From: Bufo bufo
Taxonomy: Eukaryota > Chordata > Amphibia > Anura > Bufonidae
Assembly (NCBI RefSeq): GCF_905171765.1
Contig: NC_053391.1
Coordinates: 692,469,035-692,533,034, forward strand
DNA length: 64,000 nt
Reading direction: 5' to 3'
How positions within the stretch are numbered: position 1 is the first letter of the stretch; every line of letters starts with the position of its first letter. Made by a program: the position numbers and the translations under genes. Positions 45,054 to 56,739 of the stretch are shown here, piece by piece. The notes beneath the pieces were generated by a model, which saw nothing but the letters and a program-made list of their open reading frames with translations, ran no database searches and was not told the DNA's origin.

Positions 45054-45257
45054 ATGGAAGGAGGGACTAGAACAGCTCAGAAGGAAAGGTGTAGGGTAAA
45101 AAATATACATAAACCTCTCAAATGTATGTATACTAATGGCAGAAGCCTGACTAATAAAACTGGTGAACTGGAATTAGTGATGTGTGAGGAGGACTATGAC
45201 ATAGTGGGAATAACTGAGACATGGCTGGATGATAGCTATGACAGTGGGAATAACTGA
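45054..45257 (+). pseudogene. CR1 ORF2 start (APE endonuclease N-terminus), cut by satellite
   Basis: Reads 'PLKCMYTNGRSLTNKTGELE', then 'YDIVGITETWLDDSYD', with the N of 'YTNGRSL' and the E of 'ITETWL' being conserved endonuclease residues. The frame then enters the 40-bp array and hits a stop at once, since 40 is not a multiple of 3. After the array the coding sequence resumes at 48,583 ('DSYDWAGNVQGYSL'). Confidence 0.85.
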
Positions 45258-48200
45258 GACACGGCTGGATGATAGCTATGACAGTGGGAATAACTGAGAC
45301 ATGGCTGGATGATAGCTATGACAGTGGGAATAACTGAGACACGGCTGGATGATAGCTATGACAGTGGGAATAACTGAGACATGGCTGGATGATAGCTATG
45401 ACAGTGGGAATAACTGAGACATGGCTGGATGATAGCTATGACAGTGGGAATAACTGAGACACGGCTGGATGATAGCTATGACAGTGGGAATAACTGAGAC
45501 ACGGCTGGATGATAGCTATGACAGTGGGAATAACTGAGACATGGCTGGATGATGGCTATGACAGTGGGAATAACTGAGATACGGCTGGAGGATAGCTATG
45601 ACAGTGGGAATAACTGAGACATGGCTGGATGATGGCTATGACAGTGGGAATAACTGAGACATGGCTGGATGATAGCTATGACAGTGGGAATAACTGAGAC
45701 ATGGCTGGATGATGGCTATGACAGTGGGAATAACTGAGATACGGCTGGAGGATAGCTATGACAGTGGGAATAACTGAGACATGGCTGGATGATAGCTATG
45801 ACAGTGGGAATAACAGACATGGCTGGATGATAGCTATGACAGTGGGAATAACTGAGACACGGTTGGATGATAGCTATGACAGTGGGAATAACTGAGACAT
45901 GGCTGGATGATAGCTATGACAGTGGGAATAACTGAGACATGGCTGGATGATAGCTATGACAGTGGGAATAACTGAGACATGGTTGGATGATAGCTATGAC
46001 AGTGGGAATAACTGAGACACGGTTGGATGATAGCTATGACAGTGGGAATAACTGAGACATGGCTGGATGATAGCTATGACAGTGGGAATAACTGAGACAC
46101 GGCTGGATGATAGCTATGACAGTGGGAATAACTGAGACATGGCTGGATGATAGCTATGACAGTGGGAATAACTGAGACATGGCTGGATGATGGCTATGAA
46201 AGTGGGAATAACTGAGATACGGCTGGAGGATAGCTATGACAGTGGGAATAACTGAGACATGGCTGGATGATAGCTATGACAGTGGGAATAACAGACATGG
46301 CTGGATGATAGCTATGACAGTGGGAATAACTGAGACACGGTTGGATGATAGCTATGACAGTGGGAATAACTGAGACATGGCTGGAGGATAGCTATGACAG
46401 TGGGAATAACTGAGACATGGCTGGATGATAGCTATGACAGTGGGAATAACTGAGACATGGCTGGATGATAGCTATGACAGTGGGAATAACTGAGACATGG
46501 CTGGATGATAGCTATGACAGTGGGAATAACTGAGACATAGCTGGATGATAGCTATGACAGTGGGAATAACTGAGACATGGCTGGAGGATAGCTATGACAG
46601 TGGGAATAACTGAGACATGGCTGGATGATAGCTATGACAGTGGGAATAACGGAGACATGGCTGGATGATAGCTATGACAGTGGGAATAACTGAGACACGG
46701 TTGGATGATAGCTATGACAGTGGGAATAACTGAGACATGGCTGGAGGATAGCTATGACAGTGGGAATAACTGAGACATGGCTGGATGATAGCTATGACAG
46801 TGGGAATAACTGAGACATGTCTGGATGATAGCTATGACAGTGGGAATAACTGAGACATGGCTGGATGATAGCTATGACAGTGGGAATAACTGAGACATGG
46901 CTGAATGATAGCTATGACAGTGGGAATAACTGAGACATGGCTGGATGATAGCTATGACAGTGGGAATAACTGAGATACGGCTGGAGGATAGCTATGACAG
47001 TGGGAATAACTGAGACATGGCTGGATGATAGCTATGACAGTGGGAATAACAGACATGGCTGGATGATAGCTATGACAGTGGGAATAACTGAGACATGGCT
47101 GGAGGATAGCTATGACAGTGGGAATAACTGAGACATGGCTGGATGATAGCTATGACAGTGGGAATAACTGACACATGGCTGGATGATAGCTATGACAGTG
47201 GGAATAACGGAGACATGGCTGGATGATAGCTATGACAGTGGGAATAACTGAGACACGGTTGGATGATAGCTATGACAGTGGGAATAACTGAGACATGGCT
47301 GGAGGATAGCTATGACAGTGGGAATAACTGAGACATGGCTGGATGATAGCTATGACAGTGGTAATAACTGAGACATGGCTGGATGATAGCTATGACAGTG
47401 GGAATAACTGAGACATGGCTGGATGATAGCTATGACAGTGGGAATAACTGAGACATGGCTGGATGATGGCTATGACAGTGGGAATAACTGAGACATGGCT
47501 GGATGATGGCTATGACAGTGGGAATAACTGAGACATGGCTGGATGATGGCTATGACAGTGGGAATAACTGAGATACGGCTGGAGGATAGCTATGACAGTG
47601 GGAATAACTGAGACATGGCTGGATGATAGCTATGACAGTGGGAATAACAGACATGGCTGGATGATAGCTATGACAGTGGGAATAACTGAGACACGGTTGG
47701 ATGATAGCTATGACAGTGGGAATAACTGAGACATGGCTGGAGGATAGCTATGACAGTGGGAATAACTGAGACATGGCTGGATGATAGCTATGACAGTGGG
47801 AATAACTGAGACATGGCTGGATGATAGCTATGACAGTGGGAATAACTGAGACATGGCTGGAGGATAGCTATGACAGTGGGAATAACTGAGACATGGCTGG
47901 ATGATAGCTATGACAGTGGGAATAACGGAGACATGGCTGGATGATAGCTATGACAGTGGGAATAACTGAGACACGGTTGGATGATAGCTATGACAGTGGG
48001 AATAACTGAGACATGGCTGGAGGATAGCTATGACAGTGGGAATAACTGAGACATGGCTGGATGATAGCTATGACAGTGGGAATAACTGAGACATGTCTGG
48101 ATGATAGCTATGACAGTGGGAATAACTGAGACATGGCTGGATGATAGCTATGACAGTGGGAATAACTGAGACATGGCTGAATGATAGCTATGACAGTGGG

Positions 48201-48592
48201 AATAACTGAGACATGGCTGGATGATAGCTATGACAGTGGGAATAACTGAGATACGGCTGGAGGATAGCTATGACAGTGGGAATAACTGAGACATGGCTGG
48301 ATGATAGCTATGACAGTGGGAATAACAGACATGGCTGGATGATAGCTATGACAGTGGGAATAACGGAGACATGGCTGGATGATAGCTATGACAGTGGGAA
48401 TAACTGAGACACGGTTGGATGATAGCTATGACAGTGGGAATAACTGAGACATGGCTGGAGGATAGCTATGACAGTGGGAATAACTGAGACATGGCTGGAT
48501 GATAGCTATGACAGTGGGAATAACTGAGACATGTCTGGATGATAGCTATGACAGTGGGAATAACTGAGACATGTCTGGATGATAGCTATGAC
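45194..48592. repeat. 40-bp minisatellite derived from LINE endonuclease codons
   Basis: About 85 units of 'gggaataactgagacatggc' + 'tggatgatagctatgacagt' with C/T, G/T and A/G variants and a 36-bp form lacking 'ctga'. The variant order recurs over several hundred bp (for example the 'ggctggaggatagctatgac' and 'aacagacatggctgg' units), showing higher-order duplication. The first unit is 42 bp and still matches coding sequence ('gacatagtggg'). Confidence 0.97.
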
Positions 48593-48679
48593 TGGGCAGG
48601 TAATGTACAGGGTTACAGTCTGCCTTTATGTAAAGTCCTGTCTAAAGCCCACCCTCCGGGAAGATAAAAGAATGTAGAA

Positions 48680-48780
48680 TATAACGAATATTCGAATTTA
48701 CGAATATTCGACGAATACTCTACAAAATATTTACGAAATATCACGAATTCGAATATGACCCCTGCCGCTCATCACTATTA
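48680..48780 (-). mobile_element. hAT-type MITE terminus, AT-rich
   Basis: Inverted reading starts TAATAGTGATGAGCGGCAG at 48780 and continues into 'attcgaattcgtgatatttc' and repeated 'gaatattcg' motifs. This is the TAG(A/T)GATGAGCGR terminus plus GAATTCG subterminal repeats of a common frog hAT MITE. Only one end is visible. Confidence 0.6.
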
Positions 48781-49642
48781 ACCACTCAGATGCCGTGGTA
48801 AAATGTCACCATGTCATCTGAGAGTGTTAAAAACCGGAAGCGTGAGCTTCCTCTTCAGGCATGCTTTCCCCCAGTGGAGATCAGGAAAAGCACCCTGTTC
48901 TAAAAATAAGCCACAGCCTGTGTAAGGCTTCCAGGCTCATTGTTAGTATGTCCCAGTTCAGGCCACTAGATGGCAGCACTGAACTGTGATATTGTGATTT
49001 CTATACAGACTAATGGAGCAATTTACATTATTCTGTATAAGTTGCAATCTGTTGATTGCAAGTTATGGTCCACTTGGGGACCTAACAAAAACTGAAAAAA
49101 TAAAAGTTTTGAAAATATAAAAAAAACATAAAAATTCAAATCACCCCCCGTTCCCCCCCAAAAAAAATAAGCAAAAAAAAATAATATAACATTATGGGCA
49201 TCACCGCATAAAAAAAACGCCCGTCCAACAAAATCTAAAAGAAAGTTATTGTGAAGGGTGAATGATGTAACAGAAAAAAATAAAAAGGCTGATGCGCCAT
49301 TTTTTCATCACTTTATCTCCCAAGAATATTGAATAAAAAGTGATCAAGTCACACACACTCCAAAATAATATTTTCAAAAACAACAGATCATCCCGCAAAA
49401 AATGAGCCCCCACACATCTCCGTAGACAAAACTATAAAAAAGTTATGAGGGTCAGAATATCGCGATGACATTTCTTTGGGGATTTCAACTCACACTAAAG
49501 GCAAGAACCTTAACCACTGAGCTATAGAGGTCAATGATAAACTGCTGGAAATATATTATGCCTAAAAACCTCCGTAGTAGTTTCCCACATATTATGCGTT
49601 CACATATATCAGAAGCATGATTTTATATACAGTATATATATA
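48781..49642. repeat. AT-rich interspersed repeat region
   Basis: Contains the 'aaaaagtgatcaag...gcccccacacatctccgtag' repeat (49,330-49,460) also present in degenerate form at 1,800-3,300 and 43,020, A- and C-runs near 49,085-49,190, and a tRNA-like head at 49,477. No gene. Confidence 0.45.
49477..49534 (-). ncRNA. tRNA-derived sequence (SINE head or tRNA pseudogene)
   Basis: On the minus strand 'ctatagctcagtggttaagg' gives an A box (TAGCTCAGTGG) and about 30 bp on 'gttgaaatccc' a B box (GTTCRAATCC-like, one change). The acceptor stem does not close well, so it is not a working tRNA; a tRNA-derived SINE promoter is more likely. Body and tail were not identified. Confidence 0.45.
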
Positions 49643-50132
49643 CAGTACAGACCAAAAGTTTGGACACACCTTCTCAAAAGTTTGGACACTCCTTCTTCAT
49701 GACTATGAAGGCATCAAAACTATGAATTAACACATGTGGAATTATATACATAACAAACAAGTGTGAAACAACTGAAAATATGTCATATTCTAGGTTCTTC
49801 AAAGTAGCCACCTTTTGCTTTGATTACTGCTTTGCACACTCTTGGCATTCTCTTGATGAGCTTCAAGAGGTAGTCCCCTGAAATGGTCTTCCAACAGTCT
49901 TGAAGGAGTTCCCAGAGATGCTTAGCACTTGTTGGCCCTTTTGCCTTCACTCTGCGGTCCAGCTCACCCCAAACCATCTCGATTGGGTTCAGGTCCGGTG
50001 ACTGTGAAGGCCAGGTCATCTGGCGCAGCACCCCATCACTCTCCTTCATGGTCAAATAGCCCTTACTTTCAAAGTTTTCCCAATTTTTCGGCTGACTGAC
50101 TGACCTTCATTTCTTAAAGTAATGATGGCCAC
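49643..50132 (-). mobile_element. Tc1-like element, internally deleted and truncated
   Basis: Left terminus CAGTACAGACCAAAAGTTTG follows TA at 49641-49642. On the minus strand the transposase N-terminus ('LRNEGQSVSRKIGKTLK', about 50,115-50,065) is joined directly to the C-terminal part (frame 50,055-49,783, 'SPDLNPIEMVWGELDRRV' with the catalytic E). The two catalytic Asp residues are deleted, so it is a non-autonomous derivative. Its other terminus is missing: similarity stops at 50132 where hAT sequence begins. Confidence 0.88.
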
Positions 50133-50404
50133 ACCTGGATGTTCGGGTTTGAGAAGTTCGGCCGAACTTCCCGGAAATGTTCGGGTTCGGGATCAGAACC
50201 CGACCCGAACTTCGTCCCGAACCCTAACCCCATTGAAGTCAATGAGGACCGAACTTTTCGGCACTAAAAAGGCTGTAAAACAGCCCAGGAAAGAGCTAGA
50301 GGGCTGCAAAAGGCAGCAACATGTAGGTAAATCCCCTGCAAACAAATGTGGATAGGGAAATGAATCAAAATAAAAATAAAATAAATAGAAATTAACCAAT
50401 ATCA

Positions 50405-50530
50405 ATTGGAGAGAGGTCCCATAGCAGAGAATCAGGCTTCATGTCAGCAGAGAATCAGGCTTCACGTCACCCACCACTGGAACAGGCCACTGTCACACAT
50501 TTAGGCCCCGGCACCCAGACAGAGGAGAGG
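50405..50530. repeat. Single unit of the hAT 3' ~142-bp repeat
   Basis: 'agagaggtcccatagcagag', 'aatcaggcttcacgtcaccc', 'accactggaacaggccactg' and 'ggccccggcacccag' occur once here, in the same position relative to the 3' end as the expanded array at 58,570-61,366. This copy therefore shows the unexpanded state. Confidence 0.8.
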
Positions 50531-50646
50531 TTCATTCAACTTTGGGTTGCCCCGCAATATAATGGTAAAATGAAAATAAAAATAGGATTGAATGAGGAAG
50601 TGCCCTGGAGTAGAATAATATATTGTTAAGGGGAGGTAGTTAATAT

Positions 50647-53600
50647 CTAATCTGCACAAGGGATGGACAGGTCCTGTGGGATCCATGCCTGGTTCATTTT
50701 TATGAACGTCAGCTTGTCCACATTGGCTGTAGATAGGCGGCTGCGTTTGTCTGTAATGACGCCCCCCTGCCGTGCTGAATACACGTTCAGACAAAACGCT
50801 GGCCGCCGGGCAGGCCAGCACCTCCAAGGCATAAAAGGCTAGCTCTGGCCACGTGGACAATTTGGAGATCCAGAAGTTGAATGGGGCCGAACCATCAGTC
50901 AGTACGTGGATGGGTGTGCACAGGTACTGTTCCACCATGTTAGTGAAATGTTGCCTCCTGCTAACACGTTCCGTATCAGGTGGTGGTGCAGTTAGCTGTG
51001 GCGTGGTGACAAAACTTTTCCACATCTCTGCCATGCTAACCCTGCCCTCAGAGGAGCTGGCCGTGACACAGCTGCGTTGGCGACCTCTTGCTCCTCCTCT
51101 GCCTTCGCCTTGGGCTTCCACTTGTTCCCCTGTGACATTTGGGAATGCTCTCAGTAGCGCGTCTACCAACGTGCGCTTGTACTCGCGCATCTTCCTATCA
51201 CGCTCCAGTGTAGGAAGTAAGGTGGGCACATTGTCTTTGTACCGGGGATCCAGCAGGGTGGCAACCCAGTAGTCCGCACACGTTAAAATGTGGGCAACTC
51301 TGCTGTCGTTGCGCAGGCACTGCAGCATGTAGTCGCTCATGTGTGCCAGGCTGCCGAGAGGTAAGGACAAGCTGTCCTCTGTGGGAGGCGTATCGTCATC
51401 GTTCTGCGTTTCCCCCCAGCCACGCACCAGTGATGGGCCCGAGCTGCGTTGGGTGCCAGCCCGCTGTGAACATGCTTCATCCTCATCCTCCTCCACCTCC
51501 TCCTCATCCTCGTCCTCCTCATCCTCCAGTAGTGGGCCCTGTCTGGCCACATTTGTACCTGGCCTCTGCTGTTGCAAAAAACCTCCCTCTGAGTCACTTC
51601 GAAGAGACTGGCCTGAAAGTGCTAAAAATGACCCCTCTCCCTCCTCCTCCTCCTGGGCCACCTCCTCTTCCATCATCGCCCTAAGTGTTTTCTCAAGGAG
51701 ACATAGAAGTGGTATTGTAACGCTGATAGCGGCATCATCGCCACTGGCCATGTTGGTGGAGTACTCGAAACAGCTTAACAGGGCACACAGGTCTCGCATG
51801 GAGGCCCAGTCATTGGTGGTGAAGTGGTGCTGTTCCGCAGTGCGACTGACCCGTGCGTGCTGCAGCTGAAACTCCACTATGGCCTGCTGCTGCTCGCACA
51901 GTCTGTCCAGCATATGCAAGGTGGAGTTCCACCTGGTGGGCACGTCGCATATGAGGCGGTGAGCGGGAAGGCCGAAGTTACGCTGTAGCGCAGACAGGTG
52001 AGCAGCGGCAGGATGTGAACGCCGGAAGCGCGCACAGACGGCCCGCACTTTATGCAGCAGCTCTGACATGTCGGGGTAGTTGTGAATGAACTTCTGCACC
52101 ACCAAATTCAGCACATGCGCCAGGCAAGGGATGTGCGTCAAACCGGCTAGTCCCAGAGCTGCAACGAGATTTCGCCCATTATCGCACACCACCAGGCCGG
52201 GCTTGAGGCTCACCGGCAGCAACCACTCGTCGGTCTGTTGTTCTATACCCTGCCACAACTCCTGTGCGGTGTGGGGCCTGTCCTCCAAACATATGAGTTT
52301 CAGAATGGCCTGCTGACGTTTACCCCGGGCTGTGCTGAAGTTGGTGGTGAAGGTGTGTGGCTGACTGGATGAGCAGGTGGAAGAAGAGGAGGAGGAAGCC
52401 GAGTAGGAGGAGGAGGCAACAGGAGGCTAAGAATGTTGCCCTGCGATCCTTGGCGGCGGAAGGACGTGCGCCAAACAGCTCTTCGCCTGGGGCCCAGCCG
52501 CCACTACATTTACCCAGTGTGCAGTTAGGGAGATATAGCGTCCCTGGCCGTGCTTACTGGTCCATGTATCTGTGGTTAGGTGGACCTTGCCACAGATGGC
52601 GTTACGCAGTGCACACTTGATTTTATCGGACACTTGTTTGTGCAGGGAAGGCACGGCTCTCTTGGAGAAGTAGTGCTGGCTGGGAACAACATACTGTGGG
52701 ACAGCAAGCGACATGAGCTGTTTGAAGCTGTGTGTGTCCACCAGCCTAAATGACAGCATTTCATAGGCCAGTAGTTTAGAAATGCTGGCATTCAGGGCCA
52801 GGGATCGAGGGTGGCTAGGTGGGAATTTACGCTTTCTCTCAAATGTTTGTGAGATGGAGAGCTGAACGCTGCCGTGTGACATGGTTGAGATGCTTGGTGA
52901 CGCAGGTGGTGGTGTTGGTGGTACATCCCATGTTTGCTGGGCGGCAGGTGCCAACGTTCCTTCAGAGGCGGAGGAAGAGGCTGAGGCGGCAGCAGCAGAA
53001 GAGGCCGAGGCGGCAGCAGCAGAAGAGGTAGCAGGGGAAGCCTGAGTGAGTTCCTTGTTTTTAAGGTGTTTACTCCACTGCAGTTCATGCTTTGCATGCA
53101 GGTGCCTGGTCATGCAGGTTGTGCTAAGGTTCAGAACGTTAATGCCTCACTTCAGGCTCTGATGGCACAGCGTGCAAACCACTCGGGTCTTGTCGTCAGC
53201 ACATTGTTTGAAGAAGTGCCATGCCAGGGAACTCCTTGAAGCTGCCTTTGGGGTGCTCGGTCCCAGATGGCGGCGGTCAGTAGCAGGCGGAGTCTCTTGG
53301 TGGCGGGTGTTCTGATTTTGCCCACTGCTCCCTCTTTTGCTACGCTGTTGGCTCGGTCTCACCACTGCCTCTTCCTCTGAACTGTGAAAGTCAGTGCCAC
53401 GACCTTCCATCCATGTGGGGTCTAGGACCTCATCGTCCCCTGCATCGTCTTCCACCCAGTCTTGATCCCTGACCTCCTGTTCAGTCTGCACACTGCAGAA
53501 AGACGCAGCAGTTGGCACCTGTGTTTCGTCATCATCAGAGACGTGCTGAGGTGGTATTCCCATGTCCTCATCATCAGGAAATATAAGTGGTTGTGCGTTA

Positions 53601-54064
53601 GTGCATTCTATCTCTTCCACCCCTGGTAAAGGGCTAGGTGGATGCCCTTGGGAAACCCTGGCAGCAGAGTCTTCAAACAGCATAAGAGACTGCTGCATAA
53701 CTTGAGGCTCAGACAGTTTCCCTGATATGCATGGGGGTGATGTGACAGACTGATGGGCTTGGTTTTCAGGCGCCATCTGTGCGCTTTCTGCAGAAGACTG
53801 GGTGGGAGATAATGTGAACGTGCTGGATCCACTGTCGGCCACCCAATTGACTAATGCCTGTACCTGCTCAGGCCTTACCATCCTTAGAACGGCATTGGGC
53901 CCCACCAAATATCGCTGTAAATTCTGGCGGCTACTGGGACCTGAGGTAGTTGGTTCACTAGGACGTGTGGCTGTGGCAGAACGGCCACGTCCTCTCCCAG
54001 CACCAGAGGGTCCACTAACACAACCACGACCATGTCCGCGTCCCTTACTAGATGTTTTCCTCAT
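50647..54064 (-). pseudogene. hAT transposase, nearly full length (~1,138 codons)
   Basis: Start MRKTSSKGRG at 54064. One frame throughout, broken only by TGA at 53147-53149 (CGA to TGA; Arg in copy C), TAG at 52427-52429 and a one-base insertion in the G-run after 'VFSTAGG' near 50,765. Domains: Arg/Gly-rich N-terminus; BED finger C297, C300, H321/H323, H326; 'TTDTWTS' with D about 499; 'CDNGRN' with D about 628; 'CLAHVLNLVVQ'; 'DVPTRWNSTLHML'; long acidic tract; 'LSTWPELAFYALEVLACPAA' and 'SERVFSTAGG' dimerisation region. Unlike the 10561 element it keeps the segment between TDTWTS and 'ARGKRQQAI'. At over 1,100 residues it is long for hAT transposases. Acts in the nucleus on the element termini (family knowledge). 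Confidence 0.93.
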
Positions 54065-54884
54065 TGTTACCGTTCACCACAATAAGAAAAATATTATTTG
54101 GCCCAATGTATTGAATTCAAATTCAGGCCTTTTTTTACAGACACCTAACACTATTTGGCTATCTATTTAGGTACCGTATTACACTAATACAGGCACAGCA
54201 GTAATGACAGATTTAGCTGAATATAAATTTGGGGCCAATTATTTAGGCGCTGGCTGACAGGTAAAAGTTTACAGACAGAATTTGACTTGGAAATGCACAG
54301 TAGCGTGTGTGTGAAGTTATTGAGAATGACCCTATCAGCACCTTGAATCTAATATACCCTTTTAGGGATAGATTTAAAGTAGGCCTGATATAGCAGAAAC
54401 CACTAATTTAGGAAATTGCTAGGTTGGGAATTGTATTTCAACCCAGAACAAAAACTGTGCTTTGACGGACACAATATAACTTGACCAGCTACAGCAATAA
54501 CCACAGATTTAGCTAAATATAAATTTGAGGCCTATTATTTAGGCGCTGGGTGACAGGTATACATTTACGGACAGAATTAGACTTGGATATGCACAGTAGC
54601 GTGTGTGTGAAGTTATTGAGAATGACCCTATCAGCACCTTGAATCGAATATACCCTTTTAGGGATAGATTTAAAGTAGGCCTGATACAGCAGAAACCACT
54701 AATTTAGGAAATTGCTAAGTTGGGAATTGTATTTCAACCCAGAACAAAAATATATCCTTTGCCAGACAGCAGACAGTATTACAATTGGCTGGCCACAGCT
54801 GAAACACCAGATTTAGGGTACTGCTATTTTGGCAATTGTATTTCACCCCTCAATAAAATAGCAAGCACAGCCAAGCCCCTGATG

Positions 54885-55222
54885 AAGGATATAGCAAAAA
54901 AAATAACCACACTATTGATGGTTAAATGGACTTGGTGGCAGCTTTCCCCTGATGTAGGATATAGCAAAAAAATAACCACACTATTGATGGTTAAATGGAC
55001 TTGGTGGCAGCTTGCCCCTGATGTAGGATATAGCCAAAAAATAACCACACTATTGATGGTTAAATGGACTTGGTGACAGCTTGCCCCTGATGTAGGATAT
55101 AGCAAAAAAATAACCACACTATTGATGGTTAAATGGACTTGGTGGCAGCTTGCCCCTGATGTAGGATATAGCCAAAAAAATAACCACACTATTGATGGTT
55201 AAATGGACTTGGTGGCAGCTTG
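54885..55222. repeat. 70-bp minisatellite in hAT 5' region
   Basis: Five units of 'gatgtaggatatagcaaaaa' + 'aataaccacactattgatgg' + 'ttaaatggacttggtggcag' + 'cttgcccct', period about 69-71 bp. It occupies the place in this copy where the 10561 element has its 98-bp satellite. The 118- and 121-codon frames across it are repeat by-products. Confidence 0.9.
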
Positions 55223-55736
55223 TGCTGGCGCACCACAAGCCACAAAATGGCCGCCGATCACCCCAGAAAAAAGTGACTGAAAAACGCTCTGGGCAGCCTA
55301 AAAACACTGAGCAATTGAATAGCAGCAGTTCAATGATCCACAGCTGTAGATCGATCACTGACTTAAGTGTTTTGGAGGAGTTAATCACTGTCTAATCTTG
55401 CCCTAACGTCGCAGCTGCATCCTCTCCCTACACTAAGCACAGCAGAGTGACGTGCGGCGCTACGTGACTCCAGCTTAAATAGAGGCCGGGTCACATGCTG
55501 CACTGGCCAATCACAGCCATGCCAATAGTAGGCATGGCTGTGATGGCCTCGTGGGGCAAGTAGTATGACGCTTGTTGATTGGCTGCTTTGCAGCCTTTCA
55601 AAAAGCGCCAAGAAAACGATGAACACCGAACCCGAACCCGGACTTTTACTAAAATGTTCGGGTTCGGGTCCGTGTCACGGACACCCCAAAATTCGGTATG
55701 AACCCGAACTATACAGTTCGGGTTCGCTCATCCCTA

Positions 55737-55925
55737 ATACCGAACTGTGCAACAGAACAGAAGATGCCCCTATCACCAATACTGCACTGTCTGATGGAAC
55801 AGATAATGACCCCCATCACCAATACCGCACTGTACAACGGAACAGATGATGCCGCCATTATGAATATTGCACTGTGCCACGGAACAGATGATGGCCCCAT
55901 CACCAATGCCACACTGCGTAACATA
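55737..55925. repeat. 42-bp minisatellite, short block
   Basis: Four to five units of 'accaataccgcactgtgcga' + 'cggaacagatgatgccccca' + 'tc'. Directly abuts the hAT end at 55736, so the hAT element inserted in this array. The main block is at 56,740. Confidence 0.9.
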
Positions 55926-56737
55926 TAATGCAACAGCTCTCTGCGAACCAAATAAAGTACAAAAACATATTATAATGCTATGCTAATAAAGTAGAGATGC
56001 TTGGCAAATACATTTTGTACAAAATTAATATAGCCCTTCTGCCACACGTCAAGGCGATCTCTGTAAGACGGGAACCTTATACTAAGTTCTAACTGTTAAG
56101 TGCCATGACAGTGACCATGAAATTCAGGGGGTGTAGGTTTCACATGCATGCTGGATCCCCTTTGATTTTATCATTTTTGGCGCCAAAATGGCCTCCATTT
56201 AATACAGGGGATGCAAGTACCAACATGCATGCCGAGTCCACTACCCACTCCATACCTCTCTTGGTGTCAGTGGCTTCCAGTGAGTGGAAAGGAGCAGGTT
56301 AAGCTTTATACTCATGCTAATTAAAATCAGCCTATGAGGCAGACAGGCTGGTCAGGAGTGCACGACCGACTGGAGTCAGCCGCACCTCCAGTGCAAAATA
56401 CAAGGGAAACACAAAAGGGGTTGGTCAGCACATCCCAATGCGCAGGTGCATGCTGCTATAACTGGAAACATAAAACAACACAACATATAATGCAACAGCT
56501 CTCTACGAACTAAATAAAATACAAAAACATATTATAATGCTTATGCTATGCTAATAAATTAGAGATGCTTGTCAAATACGTTTTGTACAAAATTATTTGA
56601 GCCCGTCTGCCACACGTCAAGGCGATTTCTGTAAGACGGGAACCTAACACTAAGTTCTACCTGTTAAGTGCCTTGACAGCGACCATGAAGTTTAGGGGGT
56701 GTAGGTTCCACATGCATGATGGGTCCCCTTTGATTTT
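55920..56737. repeat. Direct duplication of ~250 bp with spacer
   Basis: 55,920-56,170 ('aacatataatgcaacagctc' to 'ggatcccctttgatttt') recurs at 56,482-56,737 with about 10% difference. The 310-bp spacer is unique ('ggcgccaaaatggcctccat'). Each copy stands next to the 42-bp minisatellite, suggesting an unequal exchange that duplicated the flank with the array edge. No gene. Confidence 0.75.
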
Positions 56738-56739
56738 TT

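Larger units (their letters stand above)
43986..48661 (+). mobile_element. CR1-type LINE copy with an internal 40-bp satellite
   Basis: Starts in a 5' UTR-like region ('aggagggactacagtaagtc'), followed by ORF1 remnants, the start of ORF2, a 3.4-kb minisatellite, and a few more codons of ORF2 ('DWAGNVQGYSL') before similarity ends near 48,661. Reverse transcriptase and 3' tail are missing. The exact 5' limit is uncertain. Confidence 0.85.
50131..55736 (-). mobile_element. Second copy of the big hAT family (5.6 kb)
   Basis: Reads on the minus strand from TAGGGATGAGCGAACCCGAAC (starts 55736) to 'catccaggtgt' at 50131. The last 13 bp of the 3' terminus are gone: the element is fused to a Tc1 fragment with 2 bp (AC) shared. 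TTCGGG-type subterminal repeats are present at both ends. Inside: promoter region, a 70-bp minisatellite, an almost complete transposase gene and one unit of the ~142-bp 3' repeat. No 98-bp satellite. With one end lost, the target duplication cannot be checked. Confidence 0.88.

Noticed and set aside
48680..48780. GAATATTCG-rich stretch as a bidirectional promoter or heat-shock element cluster
   Set aside because: The adjoining TAGTGATGAGCGG terminus and repeated GAATTCG motifs are better explained as subterminal repeats of a hAT MITE.
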